Positions 42,081-50,794 of a stretch of DNA of 64,000 nucleotides are shown here, piece after piece. Below the pieces are notes generated by a model. It was not told the DNA's origin, did no database searches, and saw only the letters and a program-made list of their open reading frames with translations. Within the stretch, counting starts at the first letter, position 1. Each line of letters starts with the position of its first letter. The stretch comes from UMGS1649 sp045611765 (GTDB taxonomy: Bacteria > Bacillota > Clostridia > TANB77 > CAG-465), in contig JAZKXT010000011.1 of the NCBI GenBank assembly GCA_045611765.1, positions 62,001-126,000 of the forward strand. The letters are read 5' to 3'. The translations under genes were made by a program, and so were the position numbers.

Positions 42081-43400
42081 ATGAATGAAAAAAATAATAA
42101 GGTAAAACCTAGAAATCTAGCAGGATTTATAGAGTTGCTTCCAGCAGACCAGGTTTTATTTAATAAAATATCTGATAAAATACGCGCTTCTTACGAGAAG
42201 TTCGGTTTTACACCACTAGACACTCCTATATTGGAGTATTCTGATGTGCTTTTGGCTAAAGCTGGTGGGGAAACTGAAAAACAAATATATAGATTTGATA
42301 AGGGAGATACAGATATTTCAATGCGTTTTGACTTAACAGTACCTTTAGCAAAATATGTTGCAATGCATTATGGTGAGATAACATTCCCTTTTAGAAGATA
42401 TCAAATAGGTAAAGTGTTTAGGGGTGAAAGAACCCAAAAAGGAAGATTTAGAGAGTTTTATCAATGTGATATAGATGTTATAGGCGATGAAACATTAAGT
42501 ATTATGACGGATGCCGAACTTCCGGCTATAATTTATGATACATTTACAAATCTTGGATTTAATAATTTTACAATACGCATAAATAACAGAAAGATATTAA
42601 ATGGTTTTTTTGAATCATTAGAGTTAACAAATAAAGCAGCAGACATTTTGAGAATTATAGATAAAATAGAAAAAATAGGTGCAAGTGAAGTAGTTCAAGA
42701 ATTATTAAAAATCGACATTGATATAAAACAAATAGACAAAATAATGCAGTTTATAGCAATTAAAGGAAGCGACGAACAAGTACTTCAAAGATTAAAAGCT
42801 ATGGGTATAGACAATTCGGCGTACACGGAAGGCATAAACGAACTTAAACAAGTAGTTGAAGGGATAATAGCCTTTGGTGTTCCTTGTGAAAACTTTAAAA
42901 TTGATTTAACTATTGCTAGAGGTCTAGATTACTATACAGGAACTGTTTATGAAACAATTTTAAATGATTATCCGGAAATGGGAAGTGTATGTTCTGGTGG
43001 AAGATATGAAAATCTAGCAGAATACTATACAAACAAGAAACTACCTGGCGTTGGTATATCTATAGGCCTATCTCGTTTATTCTATAAATTGAAGGAGGCC
43101 GAAATAATTAAAGCTGAAGAGGCAACTACAGCAAAAGTTATGGTGCTTCCGATGTTAGAGGATATGTCATATGCATTTAAAGTGGCAGCTACACTAAGAA
43201 ATGCTAGAATAAATACAGAAGTAAATTATACTAGAAAAAGTGTTAAATCTATGATGAACTATGCAAATAAAATTGGAGTTAAATACGTAGTAATTATTGG
43301 GGAAGACGAACAAAAACAAAATCTTGTAACTATAAAGAATATGGAAACTGGAGAACAAGAACTTTGTGATGTGGAAAGAGTTGTTAAAATATGTGGCTAG
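42081..43400 (+). CDS. hisS: Histidyl-tRNA synthetase
   Basis: 439 residues, typical length. Class II synthetase: motif 2 FRRYQIGKVFRGERTQKGR, REFYQCDIDVIG, the histidine motif TIARGLDYYTGTVYE near residue 276, motif 3 GVGISIGLSRLFY, and an anticodon-binding domain (KVMVLPMLEDM onward). GAAGGTGA before the ATG. No T-box leader fits in the short gap to the divergent PAQR gene. Confidence 0.97.
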   Translation: MNEKNNKVKPRNLAGFIELLPADQVLFNKISDKIRASYEKFGFTPLDTPILEYSDVLLAKAGGETEKQIYRFDKGDTDISMRFDLTVPLAKYVAMHYGEITFPFRRYQIGKVFRGERTQKGRFREFYQCDIDVIGDETLSIMTDAELPAIIYDTFTNLGFNNFTIRINNRKILNGFFESLELTNKAADILRIIDKIEKIGASEVVQELLKIDIDIKQIDKIMQFIAIKGSDEQVLQRLKAMGIDNSAYTEGINELKQVVEGIIAFGVPCENFKIDLTIARGLDYYTGTVYETILNDYPEMGSVCSGGRYENLAEYYTNKKLPGVGISIGLSRLFYKLKEAEIIKAEEATTAKVMVLPMLEDMSYAFKVAATLRNARINTEVNYTRKSVKSMMNYANKIGVKYVVIIGEDEQKQNLVTIKNMETGEQELCDVERVVKICG

Positions 43401-43423
43401 CGTCAAAAACTTATAAATTTTGC

Positions 43424-43452
43424 TTGACAATAGCGTAAACATAATATATAAT
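43424..43452 (+). promoter_or_regulatory. Consensus promoter of rpmF
   Basis: TTGACA (43424-43429), 17 bases, TATAAT (43447-43452): a perfect sigma-A promoter, fitting high expression of a ribosomal gene. Confidence 0.82.
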
Positions 43453-43510
43453 ATTTGAGTAATTTAAGAATCTAGACATTTATTGTTCATACTTAAAGGA
43501 GGGAAATAAA

Positions 43511-43705
43511 ATGGCACAACCAAAAAGAAGATGGTCAAAAGCTAGAACAGCACTTCGTCGTTCTACATGGAAATTAGAAGAAAAATCACTTGCAACTTGT
43601 GAAGCATGTGGAGAAGTTATACTTCCACATAAAGCTTGCCCTGCTTGTGGTAAATACAATAAAAGACAAGTAGTTGAAATAAAGACTAAAAAAGAAGAGA
43701 AATAA
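43511..43705 (+). CDS. rpmF: 50S ribosomal protein L32
   Basis: 64 residues. It starts MAQPKRRWSKARTALRRS and carries the zinc form of L32 with four cysteines (CEACGEVI and CPACGKY). AAGGAGGG lies before the ATG. In many Firmicutes rpmF follows a YceD gene; here it has its own strong promoter and terminator. Confidence 0.97.
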   Translation: MAQPKRRWSKARTALRRSTWKLEEKSLATCEACGEVILPHKACPACGKYNKRQVVEIKTKKEEK

Positions 43706-43713
43706 GAATTGTG

Positions 43714-43742
43714 ACCTCACGGATATGTGAGGTTTTGTTTTT
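43714..43742 (+). terminator. Terminator of rpmF
   Basis: Arms acctcac (43714-43720) and gtgaggt (43727-43733), 6-base loop, then a T-rich tail. Confidence 0.65.
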
Positions 43743-43752
43743 AGGTGGATAA

Positions 43753-44433
43753 ATGGAAAGAAGAGACGAAAATATAAAAATAATATATGAAGACAATCAT
43801 GTAATCGTTGTTATAAAACCTAGCGGTATACCATCTCAATCAGACAAGTCTGGGGATTTAGACATGTTAACGCTAGTTAAAATGTACATAAAAGAAAAAT
43901 ATAGCAAGCCAGGAGATGTATATTTAGGTTTAGTTCATAGATTAGATAGAATGACAAGTGGACTTATGGTGTTTGCTAAAACATCAAAAGCAGCAAGTAG
44001 ATTATCTAATAGCATTCGCGAAGGGGATTTCAAGAAAGAATATCTGGCTGTAATTTCTGGAAAATTAGAAGGTAGTGGAGAACTTGTCAACTATTTATAC
44101 AAAGATGAAAGAACAAATACAAGTGCTGTGGTAGAAGAAACGAGGAAAAATGCTAAACTTGCAAAACTAGAATATAATACAATTGGAAATACTGTGTATA
44201 AAGGTGAACGATATACATATGTTAAGATAAAGCTACATACCGGACGCCACCATCAAATACGTGTACAATTTTCTAATATAAACCACCCACTTTTTGGTGA
44301 TGTAAAATATGGCGGAATAAAGGGGGATTTGGCTCTTGTAGCCTGTAATTTAAAGTTTATTCACCCGACCAAAGATGAATATATGGAATTTGAATATATG
44401 CCCGCAAAAAACGGCATATGGGAGGATATGTAA
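43753..44433 (+). CDS. RluA/RluD-family pseudouridine synthase
   Basis: 226 residues, without an S4 domain. Catalytic motif GLVHRLDRMTSGLMVF near residues 55-70 (the Asp after HRL), IKPSGIPSQ at the start and LHTGRHHQIRVQFS plus HPLFGDVKYGG at the end. It turns uridine into pseudouridine in rRNA or tRNA; the lack of an S4 domain and the short length fit the small RluA-like branch, so the target is open. prfB begins directly after its stop. Confidence 0.93.
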   Translation: MERRDENIKIIYEDNHVIVVIKPSGIPSQSDKSGDLDMLTLVKMYIKEKYSKPGDVYLGLVHRLDRMTSGLMVFAKTSKAASRLSNSIREGDFKKEYLAVISGKLEGSGELVNYLYKDERTNTSAVVEETRKNAKLAKLEYNTIGNTVYKGERYTYVKIKLHTGRHHQIRVQFSNINHPLFGDVKYGGIKGDLALVACNLKFIHPTKDEYMEFEYMPAKNGIWEDM

Positions 44434-45537
44434 TTGGAACTAATAGACATTAAAAACAAACTTGCTGAACTTGGAAAAGTAATAGACGAAATTCGCCAAG
44501 CTTTAAAAGTAGACATTAAGAGCCAAAAATTGTATGAACTGGAACAACTTACTATGGAACAAAATTTTTGGGAAGATGCTAAAAAAAGCGGAGAAGTTTT
44601 GAAGCAAGTAAAAGATTTAAAAATGGAACTAGCCGCTTTTAACAAAGTGCTTTTCATGTATGATAGTTTAGAGTTGACATATGAACTTTTAAAAGAGGAA
44701 TATGATGAAGCTTTAATGGAAGAGATAGAAAAACAAATAGTCACTCTAGATAGCAAAGTTGAAAAATTAAAAATATCTTCGTTATTATCTGAAGAATATG
44801 ACACATTAAATTGTATCGTTACAATACATGCTGGAGCTGGAGGCACTGAATCACAAGATTGGGCACAAATGCTAAATAGAATGTATCTTAGATGGTGTGA
44901 AAAGAACGGATTTGAGTACTGCCTATATGATATGCAAGATGGAGATGAAGCTGGAATAAAAAGCGTAACGTTTGGAGTTAAGGGGATATATTCATATGGC
45001 TATATGAAGTCTGAAAAAGGTGTACATAGACTTGTTAGAATATCTCCGTTTGATGCAAACAAGAGGAGACATACTTCTTTTGCAGCTGTGGATGTTATGC
45101 CTGAAATTGAAGACAACGTAGAGATAGAAATTAGACCCGAAGATATAGAAATGGATACCTATAGAGCGTCTGGAGCGGGAGGCCAACACGTAAATAAAAC
45201 GGATTCCGCTGTTAGATTAAAACATATACCTACAGGTATAGTTGTTGCTTGTCAAACTGAACGTTCACAAATTCAAAATAAAGAAACATGTATGAAAATG
45301 CTAAAGGCAAAGCTTTACCAATATGAAATGAATAAAACACAAGAGAAGTTAAAAGAAATAAAAGGTGAACTTACAGAAAATGGGTGGGGAAATCAAATAA
45401 GAAGCTATGTTTTTTGCCCATATACACTTGTTAAGGACCATAGAACAAACTGTGAAGTAGGAAATGTTCAAGGAGTAATGGATGGAGAAATAGATATATT
45501 TATATCTGAATATTTGAAACATAATGTAAATAAGTAA
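44434..45537 (+). CDS. prfB: Peptide chain release factor 2 (no frameshift site)
   Basis: 367 residues from a TTG, with GGAGG 8 bases upstream. Reads UAA and UGA stops. ISPFDANKRRHTS has the SPF stop-recognition tripeptide and RASGAGGQHVNKTDSAVR the GGQ motif that triggers peptide release. In most bacteria prfB holds an in-frame UGA near codon 25 requiring a +1 shift; here the equivalent IRQALKVDIKSQ segment is read straight through with no stop, so that autoregulation is absent. Confidence 0.97.
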   Translation: MELIDIKNKLAELGKVIDEIRQALKVDIKSQKLYELEQLTMEQNFWEDAKKSGEVLKQVKDLKMELAAFNKVLFMYDSLELTYELLKEEYDEALMEEIEKQIVTLDSKVEKLKISSLLSEEYDTLNCIVTIHAGAGGTESQDWAQMLNRMYLRWCEKNGFEYCLYDMQDGDEAGIKSVTFGVKGIYSYGYMKSEKGVHRLVRISPFDANKRRHTSFAAVDVMPEIEDNVEIEIRPEDIEMDTYRASGAGGQHVNKTDSAVRLKHIPTGIVVACQTERSQIQNKETCMKMLKAKLYQYEMNKTQEKLKEIKGELTENGWGNQIRSYVFCPYTLVKDHRTNCEVGNVQGVMDGEIDIFISEYLKHNVNK

Positions 45538-45539
45538 AT

Positions 45540-45602
45540 AACTTTAAACCAGTTGTCTAGTAAACAAATTTTTCTCTAGGCAGCTGGTTTAAGTTCTTTT
45601 TC
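45540..45602 (+). terminator. Terminator of prfB
   Basis: A long imperfect stem: aactttaaaccagttgtct on the left and its near-complement ending at 45595 on the right, with G-U pairs and one bulge, followed by a T-rich tail. Confidence 0.68.
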
Positions 45603-45622
45603 TATATTATCTAGTTTATTGC

Positions 45623-45651
45623 TTGAAATTGAATATTATGAATGATATAAT
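45623..45651 (+). promoter_or_regulatory. Promoter of tRNA-Gln
   Basis: TTGAAA (45623-45628), 17 bases, TATAAT (45646-45651), ending 10 bases before the tRNA. Confidence 0.75.
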
Positions 45652-45661
45652 AACTTTACAT

Positions 45662-45737
45662 TGGGGTATCGCCAAGCGGTAAGGCATCGGACTCTGACTC
45701 CGACATTTCGTAGGTTCGAATCCTACTACCCCAGCCA
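45662..45737 (+). tRNA. tRNA-Gln (CTG anticodon)
   Basis: 76 nt with encoded CCA. Acceptor TGGGGTA pairs with TACCCCA; anticodon stem TCGGA/TCCGA holds the loop CTCTGAC, giving CTG; the T-arm has GGTTCGAATCC. A protein frame that begins inside the tRNA is spurious. Confidence 0.95.
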
Positions 45738-45807
45738 AAAGTTATACTTTGTTGCAATTCCATATGCGTTAGACCGCGAAAAAAGTTGTAGAAATAAGGA
45801 GAGTTTT

Positions 45808-46947
45808 ATGAAAGTTTTATTATTGTACGCAAAGGTTGGAAATGGACATTTAAAAGCGGCAGAAAGTATTCGTGATACTTTAAAAGAAATAGATGATAAA
45901 ATAGAAATAGATTATGAAGATGGGTTAGAATACGCATCTTATTTAACAAACAAATTAATTATAAAAGGGTATGCATCACTTGCTAGAAGTATGCCTAAAG
46001 TATATGGTACTATGTATACAAGTTCGGATACTCAAGATGCAAGTACAGTTAGAGAAATAAATAAAATGGTAAATAAAGCCCTCACAATAAGGTTAAAAAA
46101 GATGTTGAGACTTAAAAAACCAGATATAATTATTTCAACACATCCTTTTGTATCTCATATGTGTGGATATCTTAAAAGAAAAGGAAAGACGGATGCAAAA
46201 ATAATAAGTGTTTTGACAGATTATGGCATTCATAATATGTGGCTTGAGGAAAATAAATATATAGATAAGTTTATGGTTGCCACAGATGAAATGAAAAACG
46301 ATTGCGTAAGAGAATATGATGTTCCAGAAGAAAAAATAGTGGTAAGCGGAATACCTATTTCTAAAAAGTTTAGTGAGAATTTTAATAAATCCGAAATATT
46401 AACTGGGTTGGGATTGTCATGTAACAAAACAACTTTATTGTTTTTTGCTGGTGGCGGTTTAGGGCTTGGAAAGTCTGAAGGGATATTTGAAGAGTTAGTA
46501 GGATCTTCTTATGATTTTCAACTTGTAGTTATAACAGGAAAAAATGAAAAACAAAAAGAGAGATTTGAACAGATTGCCTTTAAAGCGAACAAGAATATAA
46601 CAGTTTTAGGTTATACAGATAAAGTGCCTGAGATAATGAGTGCCTGTGATTTTGTTATAACTAAACCGGGTGGGCTTACTTCAACAGAATGTTTGGCGAT
46701 GTGTAAGCCGATGATTATAATAAATCCAATACCCGGTCAAGAAGAGCAAAATTCAATTTACTTTACAAATAATGGAACGGCGCTTAGAACATACAAGAAT
46801 GAACCAATAGACCACGTTTTAGATATTGCAATTAATAATAAAGTTAGAGTACAGCAGATGATAGAAATGTGTAAAATTATTGGCAAACCGAATTCATCTC
46901 GTACAATAGCAAACGAAACAATAAAATTATACAAAGAGGGAAAATAA
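45808..46947 (+). CDS. Glycolipid synthase-like glycosyltransferase (MGDG synthase/UgtP, GT28 type)
   Basis: 379 residues from the ATG at 45808, with AAGGAG 5 bases upstream. The frame extends to 45661 but that part is the tRNA. It has the MGDG-synthase N-terminal mark LLLYAKVGNGHLKAAESI and a GT28 C-terminal half with FAGGGLGLGKSEG, VVITGKNEKQKER, CDFVITKPGGLTSTE and NPIPGQEEQN. It probably moves a sugar from a UDP donor onto diacylglycerol for membrane glycolipids or a lipid anchor. Its stop overlaps the mtaB start (TAATG). Confidence 0.9.
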   Translation: MKVLLLYAKVGNGHLKAAESIRDTLKEIDDKIEIDYEDGLEYASYLTNKLIIKGYASLARSMPKVYGTMYTSSDTQDASTVREINKMVNKALTIRLKKMLRLKKPDIIISTHPFVSHMCGYLKRKGKTDAKIISVLTDYGIHNMWLEENKYIDKFMVATDEMKNDCVREYDVPEEKIVVSGIPISKKFSENFNKSEILTGLGLSCNKTTLLFFAGGGLGLGKSEGIFEELVGSSYDFQLVVITGKNEKQKERFEQIAFKANKNITVLGYTDKVPEIMSACDFVITKPGGLTSTECLAMCKPMIIINPIPGQEEQNSIYFTNNGTALRTYKNEPIDHVLDIAINNKVRVQQMIEMCKIIGKPNSSRTIANETIKLYKEGK

Positions 46948-48236
46948 TGAGAGTCGCTTTTTTAACTTTGGGATGTAAAGTTAATAAATACGAAACAGAC
47001 CTGCTAAAAGAAAAATTTGAACTAGCAGGTCATTTAGTCGTAGATTTCGATTCAGAGGCAGACATGTATTGTATAAATTCATGTTCTGTAACTAACATGA
47101 GCGATAGAAAAACAAGGCAAATGGTGTCTAGAGCAAGAAAACAAAATCCAGAAGCTCTAGTTGCGGTAATTGGGTGTAGTGTACAAAGTAGCGACGAACA
47201 AAACTCGTTTGAAGATGCAGACATTATTCTTGGTAATGATGAAAAAATGAATTTGCTAGAAGTAGTTGAAAATTTAGATAAAACTAAAAAAATAAAAAGA
47301 GTAATATTAAAAGACATATCCGAAGTGAAAAGATATAAACAAGTAGGCTGTTTAAATAAAGGTTACGATATAAGAGAAGCAATAAAAATAGAAGATGGTT
47401 GCGATAACTTTTGCTCTTACTGTATAATACCATACATTCGTGGAAGAGTTAGAAGTAGAGATATAGAAGAGATAAAAAAAGAAGCAGAAAATCTCGTAAA
47501 AAACGGGGTTAAAGAATTAGTGGTAGTAGGAATTGAAGTCGCTTCTTATGGAAAAGATTTGCAAGATACAGATTTGTTTAGTGTGTTGGATGTTCTAGAG
47601 AATGTTCAGGGGTTAGAGAGAATAAGACTAAGCTCTATGGAACCAAGATTTTTACGTACGGAAAATATAGTAAGGCTTTCTAGGTACAAAAAGTTATGCC
47701 CGCATTTCCATGTGTCAATGCAAAGTGGAAATAACGATGTACTAAAAAGAATGAATAGAAAATATACCAAAGAGTTATTAATAACACTTTGTGAAGATTT
47801 AAGAGCATATTTTGCTAACCCATATATTTCTGCAGATGTGATTGTTGGCTTTCCAGGTGAAACAGACGAAGAATTTGAGGATACTCTTGAAACTGTAAAT
47901 AAAATGGGACTGTGCGAGATACATGTATTTAAGTATTCCAAAAGGAAGTATACAAGAGCGGCTAAGATGCCAAATCAAGTAGATGGAAATGTAAAGAAAG
48001 AAAGAAGTAATAAATTATTAAAGGTAAGTAAAATGTTGAACGCCTCCTTTTTAGAAAAGTATATTGGAGGCAAGGTAGAGGTGTTATTTGAAAGTTATTC
48101 TGAAGGAATACTTTCGGGGTTTACACCGAATTATATTAAGGTTAATGTGAAAGGGGATAAGAAATTATGTGGCACAATACAAGACGTGGTCATCAACTCA
48201 TTAGAAAAAGATATAACACAAGGAAGCTTAGGTTAA
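46947..48236 (+). CDS. mtaB: tRNA t6A37 methylthiotransferase MtaB
   Basis: 429 residues. Adds a methylthio group to threonylcarbamoyl-A37 of tRNA. The UPF0004 domain has LGCKVNKYETD with its cluster cysteines, NSCSVTNMSDRK, and VIGCSVQ; the radical SAM CxxxCxxC is in DGCDNFCSYCIIPYIRGR near residues 147-164; RLSSMEPRF and HFHVSMQSGNNDVLKRM follow; a TRAM-like domain closes it. YETD (not the MiaB pattern) and length favour MtaB. Its last 70 bases overlap the CapA gene in another frame. Confidence 0.94.
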   Translation: MRVAFLTLGCKVNKYETDLLKEKFELAGHLVVDFDSEADMYCINSCSVTNMSDRKTRQMVSRARKQNPEALVAVIGCSVQSSDEQNSFEDADIILGNDEKMNLLEVVENLDKTKKIKRVILKDISEVKRYKQVGCLNKGYDIREAIKIEDGCDNFCSYCIIPYIRGRVRSRDIEEIKKEAENLVKNGVKELVVVGIEVASYGKDLQDTDLFSVLDVLENVQGLERIRLSSMEPRFLRTENIVRLSRYKKLCPHFHVSMQSGNNDVLKRMNRKYTKELLITLCEDLRAYFANPYISADVIVGFPGETDEEFEDTLETVNKMGLCEIHVFKYSKRKYTRAAKMPNQVDGNVKKERSNKLLKVSKMLNASFLEKYIGGKVEVLFESYSEGILSGFTPNYIKVNVKGDKKLCGTIQDVVINSLEKDITQGSLG

Positions 48237-49402
48237 ATATCGTAAACGTATGTATAATAGTTGCTTGTATCTTTGTTATAGGCTTTGCTGGAGTGGGAAT
48301 GGTTAAGTTATATAAAAGCCTGCCAACTTTGAATAATACAATTCAAGCAAGCAACAGCCAAAACAATATCAATAATAACAACAATAATAACGAAAATAAA
48401 CAACCCACTATCTTAGAAACAGATGCTAATACAAATATACAGATATATGAGGAAGAACAAGATACGCAGGATAAAAAAGAATTTTCTGTCGCATTTTTAG
48501 GCGAAATGATGATGGGGGGAGAAATTGGAACAACGCTTGGATATAATTATATGTCAGCGTTTAAAAATATAGCTGAATATACTAGTCAAGCGGACTATAC
48601 TGTGGTAAATTTGGGAACAAATGTTATAGATTTAGATAAGCTTGGAGATACAAAATCTAAGTACATTGTAACAAAAAGTATAGAAAACGCCTTTCACGCC
48701 TTGGGAGTAGATGGTATTAATGTGGCAAGTGACCACATGTTAGATTTTGGCAAATCTGTATTTAAAGATACTCTTAGCATACTGCAAGAGGATTATGATT
48801 TAATTGGATTAAAGGATAAGACGGTATATGTAGAGAAAGATGGAATCAAAATAGCTCTAATAGGTGTATGTAATGAGGTCATAGGTACACAATGGGCATA
48901 TACAGATGCCGGACTTATGATGTACAACCTTAAGACATTACAGTCGATGATTAAAGAGGCAAAGAAAAACGTTAATACTGTAATACTTCTTACACATCTT
49001 GGTTTTGAAAATACTCATACAGTAACAGATATTATGGCCTGGTTCTATAAAGAACTAATAAATGCGGGAGCGGATGCAGTTTTAGGTTCTCATGCTTTGG
49101 GGATATATCCAATAGAAATATATAAAGATAAACCAATAATATATAGTATGGGAAATCTTATGAGTGACACGGATTACACTTTAGGAAAAGAAAGTGGTAT
49201 TTTTACACTTAATATAAATGAAGAGGGAATAATTAATTCAATAGAAATAAAACCGCTATATATAAATGCCAAAAAACAGACTCTTTTATATAAAGATTAC
49301 GATGTTCAAGCTAACAATAGATTGTTAGAATATTTAACTAGTAAATTAGATAATAAAATGTATAAAATAGTTAATAATTATGTTGTTGTGACTGTGGATT
49401 AG
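48167..49402 (+). CDS. CapA family protein (poly-gamma-glutamate capsule type, metallophosphatase fold)
   Basis: 411 residues. A short basic lead precedes one membrane helix (about 25-48), then an Asn/Gln-rich spacer (about 60-85). The CapA domain: VAFLGEMMMGGEIGT, DYTVVNLGTNVI, GVDGINVASDHMLDFG, ILLTHLGFEN, GADAVLGSHALGIYPIE and IIYSMGNLMSD. These proteins face outside; in Bacillus they act in capsule polyglutamate synthesis, but many orphans occur in Clostridia. The usual GD in the first motif is GE here. The start overlaps mtaB by 70 bases, but an AGGGGAT lies upstream; an internal start near 48250 is possible. Confidence 0.87.
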   Translation: MWHNTRRGHQLIRKRYNTRKLRLNIVNVCIIVACIFVIGFAGVGMVKLYKSLPTLNNTIQASNSQNNINNNNNNNENKQPTILETDANTNIQIYEEEQDTQDKKEFSVAFLGEMMMGGEIGTTLGYNYMSAFKNIAEYTSQADYTVVNLGTNVIDLDKLGDTKSKYIVTKSIENAFHALGVDGINVASDHMLDFGKSVFKDTLSILQEDYDLIGLKDKTVYVEKDGIKIALIGVCNEVIGTQWAYTDAGLMMYNLKTLQSMIKEAKKNVNTVILLTHLGFENTHTVTDIMAWFYKELINAGADAVLGSHALGIYPIEIYKDKPIIYSMGNLMSDTDYTLGKESGIFTLNINEEGIINSIEIKPLYINAKKQTLLYKDYDVQANNRLLEYLTSKLDNKMYKIVNNYVVVTVD

Positions 49403-49412
49403 CGAAATTAAT

Positions 49413-49441
49413 TTGACATAAAACTCAAAAAGTAGTATAAT
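49413..49441 (+). promoter_or_regulatory. Consensus promoter of the Spo0A-like gene
   Basis: TTGACA (49413-49418), 17 bases, TATAAT (49436-49441), a perfect match. Confidence 0.82.
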
Positions 49442-49469
49442 ATTTGTAGGTGATTTTTTGCCTACAAAT
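49442..49469. promoter_or_regulatory. Inverted repeat over the transcription start (operator candidate)
   Basis: Arms atttgtagg (49442-49450) and cctacaaat (49461-49469) around a T-rich centre. The start site predicted from the -10 is near 49448, within the left arm, so an operator is more likely than a leader hairpin; TTTTTT follows at 49472. Confidence 0.45.
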
Positions 49470-49491
49470 AATTTTTTAAGGAGCAAAGGAT

Positions 49492-49989
49492 ATGAAAAAG
49501 GTTTTATGCTTAGTTTTTGAGGTAGAAGACAATATGCGGTTAGATGACGTGCTAACAAATCTTATGGAGAATTTGTCGGGTCAGAGTTTAAGCTTGCAAG
49601 AAATGGCTTTACCAAGCACTGTAGATAACGAAGTGGCAAAACACGCTGAAGGTACTTGGGAAGAACGGACAGAAAATATTTTGTTGAAACTTGGAATTAA
49701 CAGAGGAATAAACGGATACGAGCTTATTATGAGGCTTATGGAAGAAATTTCGAAAAACCCATCTATTGGATTGCGTGGTTCTTTGAAAGACTATTATGAA
49801 GCAGTTGCAAAATCTGTAGGCCAGACAAGCGAATATGTTGAAAGAAACATACGCCAAGCGATAGAAAGAACTCGCTCTTCCTTCAGTAACTCTCAAATAA
49901 GCAAGGTAATGGGAATTCCTATTACTTCCAACGAAAAGGTTACCAATATCACGTTTATAGCGTGGTTGGTACAAGCTGTTTTCGGTTAA
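49492..49989 (+). CDS. Stand-alone Spo0A C-terminal-domain-like regulator
   Basis: 165 residues. Residues about 60-165 match the Spo0A effector domain: ILLKLGINRGINGYELIMRL, then NPSIGLRGSLKDYYEAVAKSV, the recognition-helix region TSEYVERNIRQAIERTR and the closing TSNEKVTNITFIAWLV. There is no receiver domain and no phospho-acceptor Asp; the first 55 residues are of unknown kind. It should bind DNA, perhaps 0A-like sites, without phosphorelay control. AAGGAG before the ATG. Own strong promoter and bidirectional terminator. Confidence 0.78.
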   Translation: MKKVLCLVFEVEDNMRLDDVLTNLMENLSGQSLSLQEMALPSTVDNEVAKHAEGTWEERTENILLKLGINRGINGYELIMRLMEEISKNPSIGLRGSLKDYYEAVAKSVGQTSEYVERNIRQAIERTRSSFSNSQISKVMGIPITSNEKVTNITFIAWLVQAVFG

Positions 49990-50001
49990 AATCAAAAAAG
50001 T

Positions 50002-50036
50002 AAACGAGTCACACTATTTTGTGACTCGTTTGTCTA
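50002..50036. terminator. Bidirectional terminator
   Basis: Perfect 11-base arms aaacgagtcac (50002-50012) and gtgactcgttt (50021-50031), lying between the Spo0A-like gene and convergent mscL. Confidence 0.75.
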
Positions 50037-50045
50037 TATTTATTA

Positions 50046-50597
50046 TTACTCAACATCACTTGTACAATGGCCGCATTTTGTGGCTGCAAGTGGTATTTCA
50101 TTTAAGCAATAAGGACATTTCTTAGTTGTAACAACTACTTCTTGTTTTTGTTCTTTTGTTTTGTAACTCTTAACTTTAAATATTACTCTTAGGAATATGA
50201 AAAGCCAAAAAGCAACCATTAGGAAGTTTAACACGTTTGTTAGAAAAGTTCCATATGCTATGATACTTACTCCCGCCGCCTTGGCTTCTTCTAACGTAGA
50301 GTAGGCATTACCATCTAAAGCTATAAATAAATTTGTATAATCTAGTTTGCCGGTAAATATAGTTATCATTGGAGTTATAACATCATTTACAAGAGAATTT
50401 ACAATTTTAGTAAATGCATTAGCTATAATTACACCAACAGCCATGTCAATAACATTTCCTTTTGTAGCAAATTGCTTAAATTCATTTACAAAGCCTTTAG
50501 CTTTCTTTAAACTTTTTTCTTCAAGCTTTTTTAATTTAGCAGCTTTATCTTCTAATTGCTGTGAGTTTTTAATCTTTAAATTTTCATCTCTGTTCAT
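50046..50597 (-). CDS. mscL: Large-conductance mechanosensitive channel with zinc-ribbon tail
   Basis: 183 residues, longer than the usual 120-150. Pore-forming pressure valve. The core (about 40-150) has NEFKQFATKGNVIDMAVGVI, the first helix with its glycine spacing, NDVITPMI, and the second helix ANVLNFLMVAFWLFIF-like (VLNFLMVAFWLFIFL). Two additions: a Lys/Glu-rich lead of about 38 residues and a C-terminal CPYC...CGHC zinc ribbon (residues 164-180). GAGGTG lies before the ATG. Confidence 0.95.
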   Translation of the reverse strand: MNRDENLKIKNSQQLEDKAAKLKKLEEKSLKKAKGFVNEFKQFATKGNVIDMAVGVIIANAFTKIVNSLVNDVITPMITIFTGKLDYTNLFIALDGNAYSTLEEAKAAGVSIIAYGTFLTNVLNFLMVAFWLFIFLRVIFKVKSYKTKEQKQEVVVTTKKCPYCLNEIPLAATKCGHCTSDVE

Positions 50598-50735
50598 ATT
50601 AACACCTCACAGACATTTTACAACAATTTTAGACAAAATGCAAATATAAAAGTTAAACTTCAAAGTAGACTTATATATGAGATAAAAATGAGATGAAAAA
50701 ATCCCAATAAATTACGACATATTTTTGTAATATAG

Positions 50736-50764
50736 TTGAAATATTAAGCGGTTCGTTATATAAT
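50736..50764 (+). promoter_or_regulatory. Promoter of the DUF4321-radC-mre operon
   Basis: TTGAAA (50736-50741), 17 bases, TATAAT (50759-50764). Confidence 0.68.
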
Positions 50765-50794
50765 CACATCATAAATTACAAAGGAGGAAATAAG

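Noticed and set aside
45661..45807. Protein frame starting within the tRNA-Gln sequence
   Set aside because: It translates the tRNA. The true start of the glycosyltransferase is at 45808 after AAGGAG.
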